64,000 nucleotides of DNA, taken from positions 2,689,699 to 2,753,698 of the forward strand of contig NZ_LIUT01000001.1 in NCBI RefSeq assembly GCF_001277345.1. Direction: 5' to 3'. Shown here one piece after another: positions 16,186 through 26,018 of this stretch. The translations under genes were made by a program, and so were the position numbers. The notes under the pieces are model-generated. The model saw only the letters and a list, made by a program, of their open reading frames with translations. It did no database searches and had not been told where the DNA came from. The first letter of the stretch is position 1; each line of letters starts with the position of its first letter. This stretch comes from Paenibacillus solani (GTDB taxonomy: Bacteria; Bacillota; Bacilli; Paenibacillales; Paenibacillaceae).

Positions 16186-17040
16186 ATGGGACCGTTCACC
16201 GACGATTTGCTGCTTAATAAAGTCGTATTAATAACAGGAGGCGCAACAGGACTTGGGCGAGCCATGGGTGAGAAATTCGCTCAGCTCGGCGCCAAGCTCG
16301 TCATCTGCGGACGCCGTGAGGAAGTTCTGCGTCAAACTGCTGAAGAATTAAAGCAACAGGGCTTCGAGGTATGGTACAAAAGCTGTGATGTACGAGATCC
16401 TGTGCAGGTCGCTGCACTCGTTGAAGCGGCAGAGCTGCATTATGGAGGCATTGATGTGCTAGTCAACAATGCCGCCGGGAATTTTATCAGCCCAACGGAG
16501 CGTCTCTCTCCTCGAGCTGTAGATGCGGTGCTGAACATTGTACTGCATGGCACCTTTTATGCAACCCTGGAGGTCGGCAAACGCTGGATAGAGCAAGGCA
16601 AAAGCGGAACGATGCTTAACATCGTCACAACATATGCTTCAACTGGCTCTGGCTATGTGGTTCCTTCTGCAGCCGCCAAAGCAGGCGTAATCGCGCTGAC
16701 ACGTTCCCTCGCCGTTGAATGGGCCACTTACGGTATCCGACAGGTCGCAATCGCACCGGGTCCGTTTCCTACCGAAGGCGCCTGGTCAAGGCTATCACCT
16801 ACACCTGATCTAGAGCAAAAGATGATCGACCGCATCCCCCTTCGCCGCGTAGGGGATGCGGAGGAGCTGGCCAATCTTGCCGCGTATCTCATTTCTGATT
16901 ATGCCAGTTATATTAATGGCGACGTCATCACGATTGATGGGGGTGAATGGCTGCAGGGAGCGGGGCAGTTCAACGACTTGGCGGAAATTACCCATGAGCA
17001 GTGGGACCATCTGGCTGAACTGACGCGCAAGGGCAAGTAA
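16186..17040 (+). CDS. SDR family 2,4-dienoyl-CoA reductase-like enzyme
   Basis: A short-chain dehydrogenase of 284 residues. The cofactor loop is TGGATGLG (residues 17-24), with CGRREE after strand two favouring NADPH, and NNAAGNF near 94-100. The usual YxxxK is absent; instead Tyr150 and Lys165 are 15 apart in TTYASTGSGYVVPSAAAK, the same spacing as in mitochondrial DECR1. DGGEWL and QFNDLAE near the C-terminus also fit that enzyme. It probably reduces 2,4-dienoyl-CoA during unsaturated fatty acid breakdown (FadH/YkuF role). AAAGGAGATTGATCC precedes the ATG. Confidence 0.87.
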   Translation: MGPFTDDLLLNKVVLITGGATGLGRAMGEKFAQLGAKLVICGRREEVLRQTAEELKQQGFEVWYKSCDVRDPVQVAALVEAAELHYGGIDVLVNNAAGNFISPTERLSPRAVDAVLNIVLHGTFYATLEVGKRWIEQGKSGTMLNIVTTYASTGSGYVVPSAAAKAGVIALTRSLAVEWATYGIRQVAIAPGPFPTEGAWSRLSPTPDLEQKMIDRIPLRRVGDAEELANLAAYLISDYASYINGDVITIDGGEWLQGAGQFNDLAEITHEQWDHLAELTRKGK

Positions 17041-17180
17041 TGTCCCGCTCAAGAATAGTGCCTTGTCTCCCTAAAGAATTTCAATTTTTTCTATATACCC
17101 ATGCTCCTGATAAAGGTAGTATCAGAAATTCCTTAACGGCTGTATGTAAAGAATAGCTAGCTACAGACGGTTTCCCCATT

Positions 17181-17217
17181 CCCACTTCTTGCTTTCGCAT
17201 AGGAGTGGGTTTTATTT
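17181..17217 (+). terminator. Rho-independent terminator after the dienoyl-CoA reductase gene
   Basis: CCCACTTCT (17181-17189) pairs with AGGAGTGGG (17201-17209), one mismatch, followed by a T-rich tract. Confidence 0.8.
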
Positions 17218-17259
17218 TGAATTTAAAGGAATATCAATCATCTATTAATTTGGAACCCA

Positions 17260-17742
17260 CTAATACAACCATTCCATAGCCGAAACTTTCTTCCAACCGT
17301 CCAGGCCAATCTTTTTTATTACATCTTCTTTTTTCAGAGAATCCTGATAGGAATCGTAAGAACCGTTATATTCAAATTGCTTTATATAGTTGTTTCCTTC
17401 GCTGTTCGTTACGTACATATAATACTCCGATTTTGGGTTGGCTCCTTCGTATGAATATTGGAGGACATAAATATGATCAATCTTATCAGGAGAAGGTAAA
17501 GTAGCCTGAACGCCTTCTTTTTTCCAATCGTTCGCCTGTTTCAATAAATGAGGGTCGTCTACGCCTACCACGTTGATCAGCTCCGGTTGAACTTTTGTTG
17601 AATCAGTTCTGTAAAGAGAGATATAAATGGTGGTTGGATTTTGATTGTGTGTCTCCTGGTTTTTGTTGTCTCCCGCTTTTGAACAGGCGGGCAAAAATAA
17701 AACGCTAAGCAAAACCATTGTGAATAGCATTCTTATTTTCAT
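17260..17742 (-). CDS. Small lipoprotein of unknown function
   Basis: A protein of 160 residues with a short signal peptide and lipobox LFLPACSK (Cys near 20), so it is probably anchored on the outer face of the membrane. After a Lys/Asn/Gln-rich linker comes one small alpha/beta domain with no motif I recognise; notable segments are TTIYISLYRTDS and YYMYVTNSEGNNYIKQF. A ribosome site GGGAGGAATCT precedes the ATG. It is a single-gene unit, convergent with the upstream dehydrogenase gene. Confidence 0.75.
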   Translation of the reverse strand: MKIRMLFTMVLLSVLFLPACSKAGDNKNQETHNQNPTTIYISLYRTDSTKVQPELINVVGVDDPHLLKQANDWKKEGVQATLPSPDKIDHIYVLQYSYEGANPKSEYYMYVTNSEGNNYIKQFEYNGSYDSYQDSLKKEDVIKKIGLDGWKKVSAMEWLY

Positions 17743-17886
17743 AGATTCCTCCCTTGATGATTGTAACGCAATAGCCTCCGCCGCACCTTCCCTAATTGAA
17801 TAAATATAGTTTTTTACTTTTTTGGTAACTAATTATTCGAATCTTTCGTTTATCTTAATACAGATCACTTGTAGGAGGTATTGTTT

Positions 17887-18591
17887 ATGAAAAATAAAAA
17901 GTTATTCTCGATCTCAGCTGTAGCCCTTAGTATTTCGCTGGTATTGGGAGGGACTTATGCTTTTGGATCTGGGAAAATTAAAATCGTCGTGAATGGGAAC
18001 AATATTGCGACCGATGTTGCTCCAAAGAATGTAAATGGCCGAGTTCTCGTCCCGATCAGCACGATTTCTAAGGCACTTGGGGCCAATGTCTCATGGGATT
18101 CCAAAACGCAGACAGTCTCCATCCAACAGGGAACTTCTAATCCAAAAACAACCGATGTTTGGAGTCAATCACTCAATGATACGTCTGCTGAGGAGTGGGC
18201 TGCAGTCAAGAGAACGATTGACCTGTTTATTATAGGGTATGATGGCCAGGATGAAGAATTGGTTAAGAGCCTTGTCGTTGAAGGTTTCGATAAGACATTC
18301 ATTGCTCCAGGAGTTTATGTACCTGGAGGCGGACATTTTCCTTCATTATTAAATTATGAGATCATTGATGCCAAACAGACGGGCTCAGTGGACGGTAGAG
18401 GCGAGTATAAAGTGCGTGTTAAATTCGTTAATTATGTTGGTCGCTCATCACCCACTGAAAATACATGGGATATTGATGTAACCCCGAAACCAAAGAGTGA
18501 TAAATATCTAATTAAAGAAGTTGAACAATCAGCAAAAGCCCTTTCATCATACACAGTTTTTCCTGGTCTAACATTCAAACAAGAATACTAA
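17887..18591 (+). CDS. Exported protein with copper-amine-oxidase-like stalk domain
   Basis: About 234 residues. A signal peptide (to about residue 27) precedes a domain of the copper amine oxidase N-terminal type, IKIVVNGNNIATDVAPKNVN then GRVLVPISTISKALGANVSW, which is widespread in Paenibacillus exported proteins and does not itself imply oxidase activity. The C-terminal half, about 140 residues, recalls NTF2-like folds but has no certain match. ATG at 17887 is eight bases after GGAGG; an in-frame TTG at 17881 is too close to it. Confidence 0.8.
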   Translation: MKNKKLFSISAVALSISLVLGGTYAFGSGKIKIVVNGNNIATDVAPKNVNGRVLVPISTISKALGANVSWDSKTQTVSIQQGTSNPKTTDVWSQSLNDTSAEEWAAVKRTIDLFIIGYDGQDEELVKSLVVEGFDKTFIAPGVYVPGGGHFPSLLNYEIIDAKQTGSVDGRGEYKVRVKFVNYVGRSSPTENTWDIDVTPKPKSDKYLIKEVEQSAKALSSYTVFPGLTFKQEY

Positions 18592-18627
18592 AATTGATAA
18601 AAGGTTTATCAGCCCATAATCATAAAT

Positions 18628-18675
18628 GCCCCAAGCCGAGAGCATATCGTTTCTGCTCCCGCTTGGGGCTATTTA
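18628..18675. terminator. Bidirectional terminator between stalk protein and lutC
   Basis: GCCCCAAGC (18628-18636) pairs with GCTTGGGGC (18661-18669), with inner pairing of GGGAGCA and TGCTCTC-type segments. A T/A-rich tract follows on the plus strand. It can end both the gene finishing at 18591 and lutC finishing at 18694. Confidence 0.8.
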
Positions 18676-18693
18676 TTAATCAAATGTCATTCG

Positions 18694-19434
18694 TTAATTC
18701 TCATAGGAATCTACCAGCAAGGCATATACAATGCCAGGGCCGTGAACGCCAATCGTAAGATCGTTCTCGATATCAGCGGAGCGGCTTGGTCCCGAGATAA
18801 AATGAATCCCTGCGGGAAGCTGCTCACGCCCGGCCTGATCGAACTGCACCAATATCTCTCCTAGTCGGGTTACCATTCGGTCAACGGGGATGACAGCCAC
18901 CAACACGGTCGGCAGCAGACTGACGGATCTGCCTTTATTCGGGGCAGATTTCACCACTATTGAACCGGTATAAGCCGTCGCATAATCTGCCATGACAATA
19001 CCAAAGTCTGCTCTGGCAGCTACAGCCCTCCAATCGGTGTCTGCTTCATCATTCCAGGAGAGTACCTGTGCTTCCAGCAAGCTCTCTTCCAGCCTCAGGC
19101 AGCTCAGCGCCTCTTCCTGCTGACGAAGAATAGTCGCTGCACTCATCTCCACCGCTTTATCCCTAATAAACTGGCTGACAGCTTCGCGATTGCTCAGCCT
19201 TACCACATGGCCACCGGCTGCTTCAAAGTTGGCTGTAAACTGCGTAATCCTCTGCTCCAGCGGCCATTCGAACTCCTTCCAAAAGTCGGGTGCCCCGCGG
19301 AAGGGGTGCTCCGGAGCAGTGCGTATCCGGTCTCTCCCCAGCTTCGCCGCGATACCGTCCATGAATTGCTCTTGTTTCAGACGTGACTGTTCTTCAAGGC
19401 GGTTAAGCCAATTGTGATCAGTTTCGCTTGTCAT
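18694..19434 (-). CDS. lutC: Lactate utilization protein C (LUD domain)
   Basis: A protein of 246 residues of the YkgG/LutC family, third subunit of the LutABC L-lactate oxidation complex. The LUD fold carries DFGIVMADYATAYTGSIVV, then VAVIPVDRMVTRLGE and the C-terminal FISGPSRSADIENDLTIGVH. Its start overlaps lutB by 17 bases, so the two are translationally coupled. LutABC feeds electrons from lactate to the respiratory chain while forming pyruvate. Confidence 0.93.
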   Translation of the reverse strand: MTSETDHNWLNRLEEQSRLKQEQFMDGIAAKLGRDRIRTAPEHPFRGAPDFWKEFEWPLEQRITQFTANFEAAGGHVVRLSNREAVSQFIRDKAVEMSAATILRQQEEALSCLRLEESLLEAQVLSWNDEADTDWRAVAARADFGIVMADYATAYTGSIVVKSAPNKGRSVSLLPTVLVAVIPVDRMVTRLGEILVQFDQAGREQLPAGIHFISGPSRSADIENDLTIGVHGPGIVYALLVDSYEN

Positions 19435-20947
19435 AGGCTTTTTCCCCCTTTCGGAACTCTGCTGCGAGTAGCCGCTCCTTCAATCGCGCTGCGATTTCAG
19501 GGTTCATTGGTCCAGATGTACTGTGAATTTCCTGTGCAACTTCCGGCCAACGATCACGGAAGGATTGCTTGGGCAAACTGGGTGTTACCCTGTACGAATT
19601 CCATCCCTTTAATGGACCGATTCGCGTCCTTATTTCCCCGCCTCGTACGACTAATTTCTGTCCCCACTTTCCAAGCTTTATCGCACTGCGATAGCGTTTG
19701 GCATTCCCCATGACCGCCGCGAAGCCCTTCATCCCCATCGCTTCCAGCTTGTCACCGCGCCCGGCCTCAATCTTTCGGCGACGCAGGGATACCAGCATAT
19801 CATGCAAGGGAATCTTCACGGGGCATGCTTCATAACAGGCGCCGCACAGGCTGGAGGCGTTAGCGATATCATCCCATTCCGCTACGTTCTTGTTCAAGGC
19901 TGGCGTTAATACAGCACCGATCGGTCCGCTATACGTACCGCCATAGGCATGCCCGCCAATATGTCGATAAACGGGACATGCATTCAGACATGCACCACAG
20001 CGAATACAGTTCAGCAGCTCCTGAAATTCAGGATCGCCGAGCTGCAGAGAGCGTCCATTATCGATGATAATAATATGCATTTCGTCAGGCCCATCTGCAT
20101 CCGCTTCTCTCTTCGGCCCACTGATGCCGGACATATAAACGGTCAGCTTCTGACCGGTCGCCGACCGCGGCAGCAAGGTCGCCATTACTTCGAGATCTGC
20201 CCATGAGGGAATAATCCGCTCCATGCCCATCAGGGTAATCTGAGTCTTGGGCACGGTCGTGACCATGCGGGCATTGCCCTCATTCTCGAACAATACCATA
20301 GAGCCCGTCTCGGCAATCGCAAAATTACACCCTGTCATGCCAATATCCGCCTCAAGGAATTTTTCGCGCAGCTTCATGCGGACAAAACCTGCCAGAATCG
20401 TTGTATCGGGCGGCAGCGTCTCGCCTGCTTCTGCAGATAACAACTCCGCGATCTGATAACGGTTCTTGTGAATGGCGGGAATAATGATGTGAGAAGGCGT
20501 CTCATCTGCAAGCTGAATAATATATTCGCCGAGATCCGTTTCCACTGCTTCCACACCGATGGAATCCAGGGCTTTGTTCAGATGCAGCTCCTCGGAGACC
20601 ATGGATTTCGATTTCACGACGGACTTCGCCGACTTATGCTCGGTAATCTGAAGGGAGATCGCCACCGCTTCTTCTGCTGTCTCCGCAAAATGGACATGGG
20701 CTCCGTTGGCCCTGGCCTGTTCAGCAAACTCATTCAAATAATAATCCAAATGAGCAATGGTATGGAGCCGGATCTGGCGTCCACGCTCTCTCCACACATC
20801 CCAGTTACCGTGTTCTTCTGACGCAAGCTTTTTGCCAAGCCGCAGCCGCTCTGTCGTAAACTTCACCGCGTTGCGCAGAAAATCATTGTTAAGGGCTTGA
20901 CCTGCACGTTCCTTAACTGTCTTGGCTTTCAATTCAGATGAGCTCAT
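19418..20947 (-). CDS. lutB: Lactate utilization iron-sulfur protein B
   Basis: About 509 residues. The N-terminal LUD domain (ETGSMVLFENEGNARM near residue 230) is followed by a ferredoxin-like module with CIRCGACLNACPVYRHIGG and CGACYEACPVKIPLHD for two [4Fe-4S] clusters. It ends in a short C-terminal region. ATG at 20947 overlaps lutA by 14 bases and gives the normal N-terminus; in-frame upstream codons would add an unrelated Cys-rich stretch. It is the electron-transfer core of LutABC. Confidence 0.94.
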   Translation of the reverse strand: MSSSELKAKTVKERAGQALNNDFLRNAVKFTTERLRLGKKLASEEHGNWDVWRERGRQIRLHTIAHLDYYLNEFAEQARANGAHVHFAETAEEAVAISLQITEHKSAKSVVKSKSMVSEELHLNKALDSIGVEAVETDLGEYIIQLADETPSHIIIPAIHKNRYQIAELLSAEAGETLPPDTTILAGFVRMKLREKFLEADIGMTGCNFAIAETGSMVLFENEGNARMVTTVPKTQITLMGMERIIPSWADLEVMATLLPRSATGQKLTVYMSGISGPKREADADGPDEMHIIIIDNGRSLQLGDPEFQELLNCIRCGACLNACPVYRHIGGHAYGGTYSGPIGAVLTPALNKNVAEWDDIANASSLCGACYEACPVKIPLHDMLVSLRRRKIEAGRGDKLEAMGMKGFAAVMGNAKRYRSAIKLGKWGQKLVVRGGEIRTRIGPLKGWNSYRVTPSLPKQSFRDRWPEVAQEIHSTSGPMNPEIAARLKERLLAAEFRKGEKAYDKRN

Positions 20948-21671
20948 GTGCACACACCCCCTCATACAAAAGCTCGGCCAGATGCATGACCTTAACCCTC
21001 TCCCCCCGATGACGAAGATTGCCGGCAATGTTCATGAGGCAGGCCATGTCAAGACCGACCAATACAGATGCTTCGGTTTCCAGCACATGATCACTTTTCT
21101 CCGTTACCATGGCACCTGAAATATCTGCCATCTTAACGGCAAACGTTCCACCGAACCCGCAGCAATCCTCGGCAAAAGGCAATGGAACAAGCTCCAGCCC
21201 CTTCACATGTTTCATCAGCTTTAATGGCTGCTCCTTTACGCCAAGCAATCGGCTTCCGTGGCAGGAAGGATGATAGGTTACCTTTTGCGGATAAAAGGCT
21301 CCTACATCAGTTACACCCAGAACATCAACCAGAAATTGTGTGAACTCGTAGCACTTGGATTGGAGCACTTTCGCTTTATTGAAATATGTTGGATCGTCTT
21401 TGAATAAGTCCGGATAATGATGAATCATATACGTACAGGAGCCCGAAGGAGCCACAACAAAATCACTATCTTCAAAAGCGTCCAATATGGTTTTGGCACT
21501 GATGCGTGCCTCATCCCAATACCCGCTGTTGTAGGCCGGTTGGCCGCAGCAAGTCTGGATTTCCGGGAATTCCAGTTGCACGCCGTACCTTCCCAGAAGT
21601 CTTGCCATCGCTTCAGCTACCCGCGGGAACAAGGCATCGCTGAGACAAGTTACAAATAATGAAATCTTCAT
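20934..21671 (-). CDS. lutA: Lactate utilization protein A (Fe-S oxidoreductase)
   Basis: About 245 residues with two CCG-type cysteine domains: IQTCCGQPAYNSGY near residue 38 and ITYHPSCHGSR-like THPSCHGSRLLGV plus FAEDCCGFGGTFA near 125-170, the pattern of GlpC/HdrB-like proteins. ATG at 21671 follows GAGGTGA by five bases; an upstream GTG lies inside that ribosome site. First gene of lutABC, 118 bases after the DeoR regulator gene with a strong hairpin between them. Confidence 0.93.
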   Translation of the reverse strand: MKISLFVTCLSDALFPRVAEAMARLLGRYGVQLEFPEIQTCCGQPAYNSGYWDEARISAKTILDAFEDSDFVVAPSGSCTYMIHHYPDLFKDDPTYFNKAKVLQSKCYEFTQFLVDVLGVTDVGAFYPQKVTYHPSCHGSRLLGVKEQPLKLMKHVKGLELVPLPFAEDCCGFGGTFAVKMADISGAMVTEKSDHVLETEASVLVGLDMACLMNIAGNLRHRGERVKVMHLAELLYEGVCAHELI

Positions 21672-21702
21672 CGTGTTCACCTCGCCATCATCAGGATCAA
21701 TG

Positions 21703-21765
21703 CCGATATCAATGAAATCGGGCTAAGCAAGAATCCCCCCGATTCGTGGGGGGATTCCATATCGG
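21703..21765 (-). terminator. Two-layer hairpin between the DeoR regulator gene and lutA
   Basis: GAATCCCCCC (21731-21740) pairs perfectly with GGGGGGATTC (21748-21757). Outside it CCGATAT (21703-21709) pairs with ATATCGG (21759-21765). The inner stem can act as a terminator, though the U-run after it on the minus strand is weak. It may limit read-through into lutABC or form a leader structure. Confidence 0.6.
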
Positions 21766-21789
21766 TATATAAAGTAGTGTTTCTATGTT

Positions 21790-22569
21790 CTAAACAGACT
21801 CAACCGGAATGCCCAAAGCTCGATATGGAGCCGCTTCCGCCTCCGTCAAACGCTGATCCGTAATGATCAGATTCACTTGAGATAGATCGGCAACCTGCGC
21901 AAAAGCTTGCATGCCGAATTTGCTGGCATCGGCGAGCAGAATGGTCTCATCGGCCATGCCAATCATTTGATGCTTGATTCTTGCTTGAAGCTCATTGGAT
22001 TCACTAAGCCCCCGTTCAAGGTGCACACCCTTGCATGATAGAAAAGCTTTATCCACGTAATAAGCATCAAGCGAGCGTTCCGCCAGCGGACCGACAAAGG
22101 AGAGAGAGCGATGAGCCAGAATACCGCCTGTCGATATGACCTGTACCCGTTCCTTGGTACTAAGCTCAGCAGCCACCTTAATTGAATTAGTGAGAACGGT
22201 AATCGGAATGTCCGGAATAATCTTGGCCATATACCAAGCCGTTGAACTTGCATCCAACAGAATGCGATCATTCGCCTGGATTCGCTTGACCGCTTCCTCC
22301 GCAATCTGCTGCTTCTCACTCGCATTCGTGATTTCCCGCTCAGCATACGGTATTTCCGGCTGCGAACGTTGAACCTCCGCTTGATCCTTCACGCTAACCG
22401 CTCCTCCGTGGGAACGGCGCAGACGCCCTGCATGCTCCAGCCTATCGAGGTCACGGCGAATCGTTTCCTCCGTCACACCGCACAGCTGGCTCAGCTCCGA
22501 GACACGGATACTCCCTCTTTCGTTGACCAGCTCTACTATTTTCTCATACCGTTCTGCTACCAGCATCAT
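21790..22569 (-). CDS. DeoR-family transcriptional regulator (RhaR-like by context)
   Basis: About 259 residues. The N-terminal DeoR helix-turn-helix (VSELSQLCGVTEETIRRDLD) is followed by a DeoR sensor domain with ILLDASSTAW, VLTNSIKVAAEL, ISTGGILAHRSLSFVGPLAE and ILLADASKFG, which normally binds a phosphorylated sugar. ATG at 22569 has AAGGA eight bases upstream; neighbouring ATGs are possible. In B. subtilis the gene after rhaEW is the DeoR rhamnose regulator (YulB/RhaR), so that role is inferred. It would control rhaEW and perhaps lutABC. Confidence 0.85.
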   Translation of the reverse strand: MMLVAERYEKIVELVNERGSIRVSELSQLCGVTEETIRRDLDRLEHAGRLRRSHGGAVSVKDQAEVQRSQPEIPYAEREITNASEKQQIAEEAVKRIQANDRILLDASSTAWYMAKIIPDIPITVLTNSIKVAAELSTKERVQVISTGGILAHRSLSFVGPLAERSLDAYYVDKAFLSCKGVHLERGLSESNELQARIKHQMIGMADETILLADASKFGMQAFAQVADLSQVNLIITDQRLTEAEAAPYRALGIPVESV

Positions 22570-22636
22570 ACCGCCCATCCTTACTATACATATATTCTCT
22601 CTATTGCCTGCCTTCGCTGAACGAGCGAACCGCTAA

Positions 22637-22714
22637 CTCGAACAGGTAGGCTACTTTCCTTGCATTCGAGTTCACTGTACCTAGTATTTTCATTATGAAT
22701 GCCGAAACCTACCT
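22637..22714. other. Alternative inverted repeats between rhaEW and the DeoR gene
   Basis: CTCGAA (22637-22642) pairs with TTCGAG (22665-22670). AGGTAGG (22644-22650), inside that stem-loop, is the inverse of CCTACCT (22708-22714), so the two pairings compete. No U-run follows. It may be a folding switch or a relic. Confidence 0.3.
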
Positions 22715-22762
22715 GATGCAAGCATGAATGAGCAATCGCAACAATTTCTTCTTCCCTATGAA

Positions 22763-24832
22763 TCAGCGAGTAAATGCAGCAGGTACTCCGCCGTCAATCG
22801 TCAGCATACAGCCGGTTGTCTTCGAAGATCTGGATGAAGCAAAGTAAGCAATACCTTCGGCAATATCCTGCGGATAGATGTTAACAAGCAGTGTAGTGCG
22901 TTTACGATAGTGTTCTTCCAGCTGTTCCGGTTCAATGCCATACGCTGCTGCCCGCTCGTTTCTCCAGTTCGAATTCCATATCGCGGAGCCTTGCAGTATA
23001 GCATCAGGCAAAATGGTGTTCACTCTGATTCCATACTCTCCTCCCTCTGCAGCAATACAGCGGGCCAGGTGGGCTTCCAAAGCTTTTGCTGAGCTGTAAG
23101 CAGTAACATTCTTTCCGGCATACACGGAATTTTTCGACCCTACGAATACCATGCTTCCGCCAAGTCCCTGTACCTTCATCAATGAAAAGGCTTCTCGGGC
23201 AACTAAGAAATAACCGGTTCCGAGCACATTCATATTCAGGTTCCATTCCTTTAAAGACGTTTCGTCAAAAGGACTGGATGTAGCAAGCCCTGCATTATTA
23301 ACAATCACATCAACACCGCCATAGGTGATGGATGTTTCACGATAAGCGCGCTGAACGGCTTCTTCGTCAGTTACATCCATTTTAACGGCAAATGCTCGAT
23401 TCTCTCCGTACTTTGCATTGATTTCCTCAGCTACTTGCTGTGCCCCTTCTAGGTTCAGATCAGCAAGAACAACATGGGCTCCTTCTGACACCAATCTGCG
23501 GGCCGCTGCACTCCCGATACCGCCTGCTCCCCCGGTTATAAAGGCAATCTGACGGGAAAACTCCGTTTCGGCCGGTGCCAGACTCAATTTGTATAACTCG
23601 AGCGGCCAATACTCTACATTGTAGGATTCATTCTCGCTCAGAGAAACGAAATCAACCAAAGCAGTTGCACCCCGCATAACGGCAATCGCTCTATGATAGA
23701 GTGCGCCGCTGACTTGCGAATTAGCCCAGCTCTTCCCGGTGTTAATCATACCGATTCCAGGAATGAGAATGACACGAGGCGCAGCTTCAAACATGACATC
23801 TCCTTCATGGTGGTTACGTTCAAAATAAGCGATATACTGCTCTTTATATTTGGCTATGCCTTCAATAAGCTTTGTCTTTAGACCTTCAACATCATCAGCA
23901 TCGGGTGTCCAGTCGATAAAGAGTGGAACGACCTTGGTATGAACCAGATGATCGGGGCAAGCTGCGCCAACTTGGGACAGCCTTGGTGATTCCTTACCGC
24001 CGACAAAATCAAGTACATCCTTCTGATCATCAAATGAGAGAATCATCTTCTTCACATCACTTACTGCGCCGCGGATGACAGGCATCACTTCAGAAGCCAA
24101 GCTGCGGCGTATATCGGAGGCGAGCGGTGCATGCTTCGGACCACCGAACAGCTTCTCATCACTTACCCTTGCTTCAATGTAGCTTTCTGCTTCACTAATG
24201 ACTCGAATGGTTTGTGCATAACAGTCTTCAGATGTATCTCCCCAGGTTACGAGTCCGTGCTTCTCCATGAGAACAAGCTCTGCTTTTGGATTTGCCAGAA
24301 CCCCTTCAGCTATCATCTTAGACAGTGTAAATCCCGGACGGACGTACGGAACCCACACGAAACGGTCGCCAAAGATTTCCTGAGCTGTTGCTTTGCCGTT
24401 ATGAGCGCAGCACAAGCTGATAATGGCATCCGGATGTGTATGGTCAACGTGCTTAAAAGGCAGAAAAGCATGCAGCAGCGTCTCGATGGATGCACGCGGG
24501 TCCTTAGCATCTACCATACAGTGGCCCAGATAAGCCACCATCTCCTCATCCGACATCGAATCTCTATCAAACAACGGCCGAATATCCTCCATGCGCAAGC
24601 CCGTGAAATTGCCAGATTTCATGGTTGCAAGATCAGAGCCACTGCCCTTCACGTACATAACCTCTACTTCATTGCCGCGAAAATCCTGTATCGTTGTTTT
24701 GCTGGATGTGTTACCACCGCCCCAGTTGCACACTCGTCGATCGGCACCAATCAAATTCGACCGATAAACGAGCTCATCCAATGTACTCTTAGCCTGCTGT
24801 GCCTTTGACTTTTCCCATAAGCTCTGAACCAT
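22763..24832 (-). CDS. rhaEW: Bifunctional rhamnulose-1-phosphate aldolase / lactaldehyde dehydrogenase
   Basis: A fusion protein of 689 residues, the same length as B. subtilis YuxG. The N-terminal class II aldolase domain has NWGGGNTSSK near residue 40 and HVDHTHPDAIISLC and LMEKHGLVTWGD, with zinc histidines. The C-terminal SDR domain (from about 425) has FITGGAGGIGSAAARR, NNAGLA and YSSAKAL with the catalytic Tyr and Lys. It splits rhamnulose-1-phosphate to dihydroxyacetone phosphate and L-lactaldehyde and oxidises the aldehyde to lactate. ATG at 24832 follows GGAGGGG. No rhaA, rhaB or rhaM is in the window. Confidence 0.92.
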   Translation of the reverse strand: MVQSLWEKSKAQQAKSTLDELVYRSNLIGADRRVCNWGGGNTSSKTTIQDFRGNEVEVMYVKGSGSDLATMKSGNFTGLRMEDIRPLFDRDSMSDEEMVAYLGHCMVDAKDPRASIETLLHAFLPFKHVDHTHPDAIISLCCAHNGKATAQEIFGDRFVWVPYVRPGFTLSKMIAEGVLANPKAELVLMEKHGLVTWGDTSEDCYAQTIRVISEAESYIEARVSDEKLFGGPKHAPLASDIRRSLASEVMPVIRGAVSDVKKMILSFDDQKDVLDFVGGKESPRLSQVGAACPDHLVHTKVVPLFIDWTPDADDVEGLKTKLIEGIAKYKEQYIAYFERNHHEGDVMFEAAPRVILIPGIGMINTGKSWANSQVSGALYHRAIAVMRGATALVDFVSLSENESYNVEYWPLELYKLSLAPAETEFSRQIAFITGGAGGIGSAAARRLVSEGAHVVLADLNLEGAQQVAEEINAKYGENRAFAVKMDVTDEEAVQRAYRETSITYGGVDVIVNNAGLATSSPFDETSLKEWNLNMNVLGTGYFLVAREAFSLMKVQGLGGSMVFVGSKNSVYAGKNVTAYSSAKALEAHLARCIAAEGGEYGIRVNTILPDAILQGSAIWNSNWRNERAAAYGIEPEQLEEHYRKRTTLLVNIYPQDIAEGIAYFASSRSSKTTGCMLTIDGGVPAAFTR

Positions 24833-24864
24833 GAAGCTTCCCCTCCGATTGAACAGACAAAATT

Positions 24865-25976
<1,112 letters not shown>

Positions 25977-26018
25977 ACTTCCATAACACCATCACTACAT
26001 GACGGGAGGAATACACAC

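Noticed and set aside
22637..22714. T-box or attenuator ahead of the DeoR gene
   Set aside because: There are competing inverted repeats but no T-box sequence, no leader peptide and no U-run.
24131..24808. A 225-residue plus-strand open frame opposite rhaEW
   Set aside because: It lies wholly over the conserved aldolase domain and has an unlikely Cys/His-rich composition.
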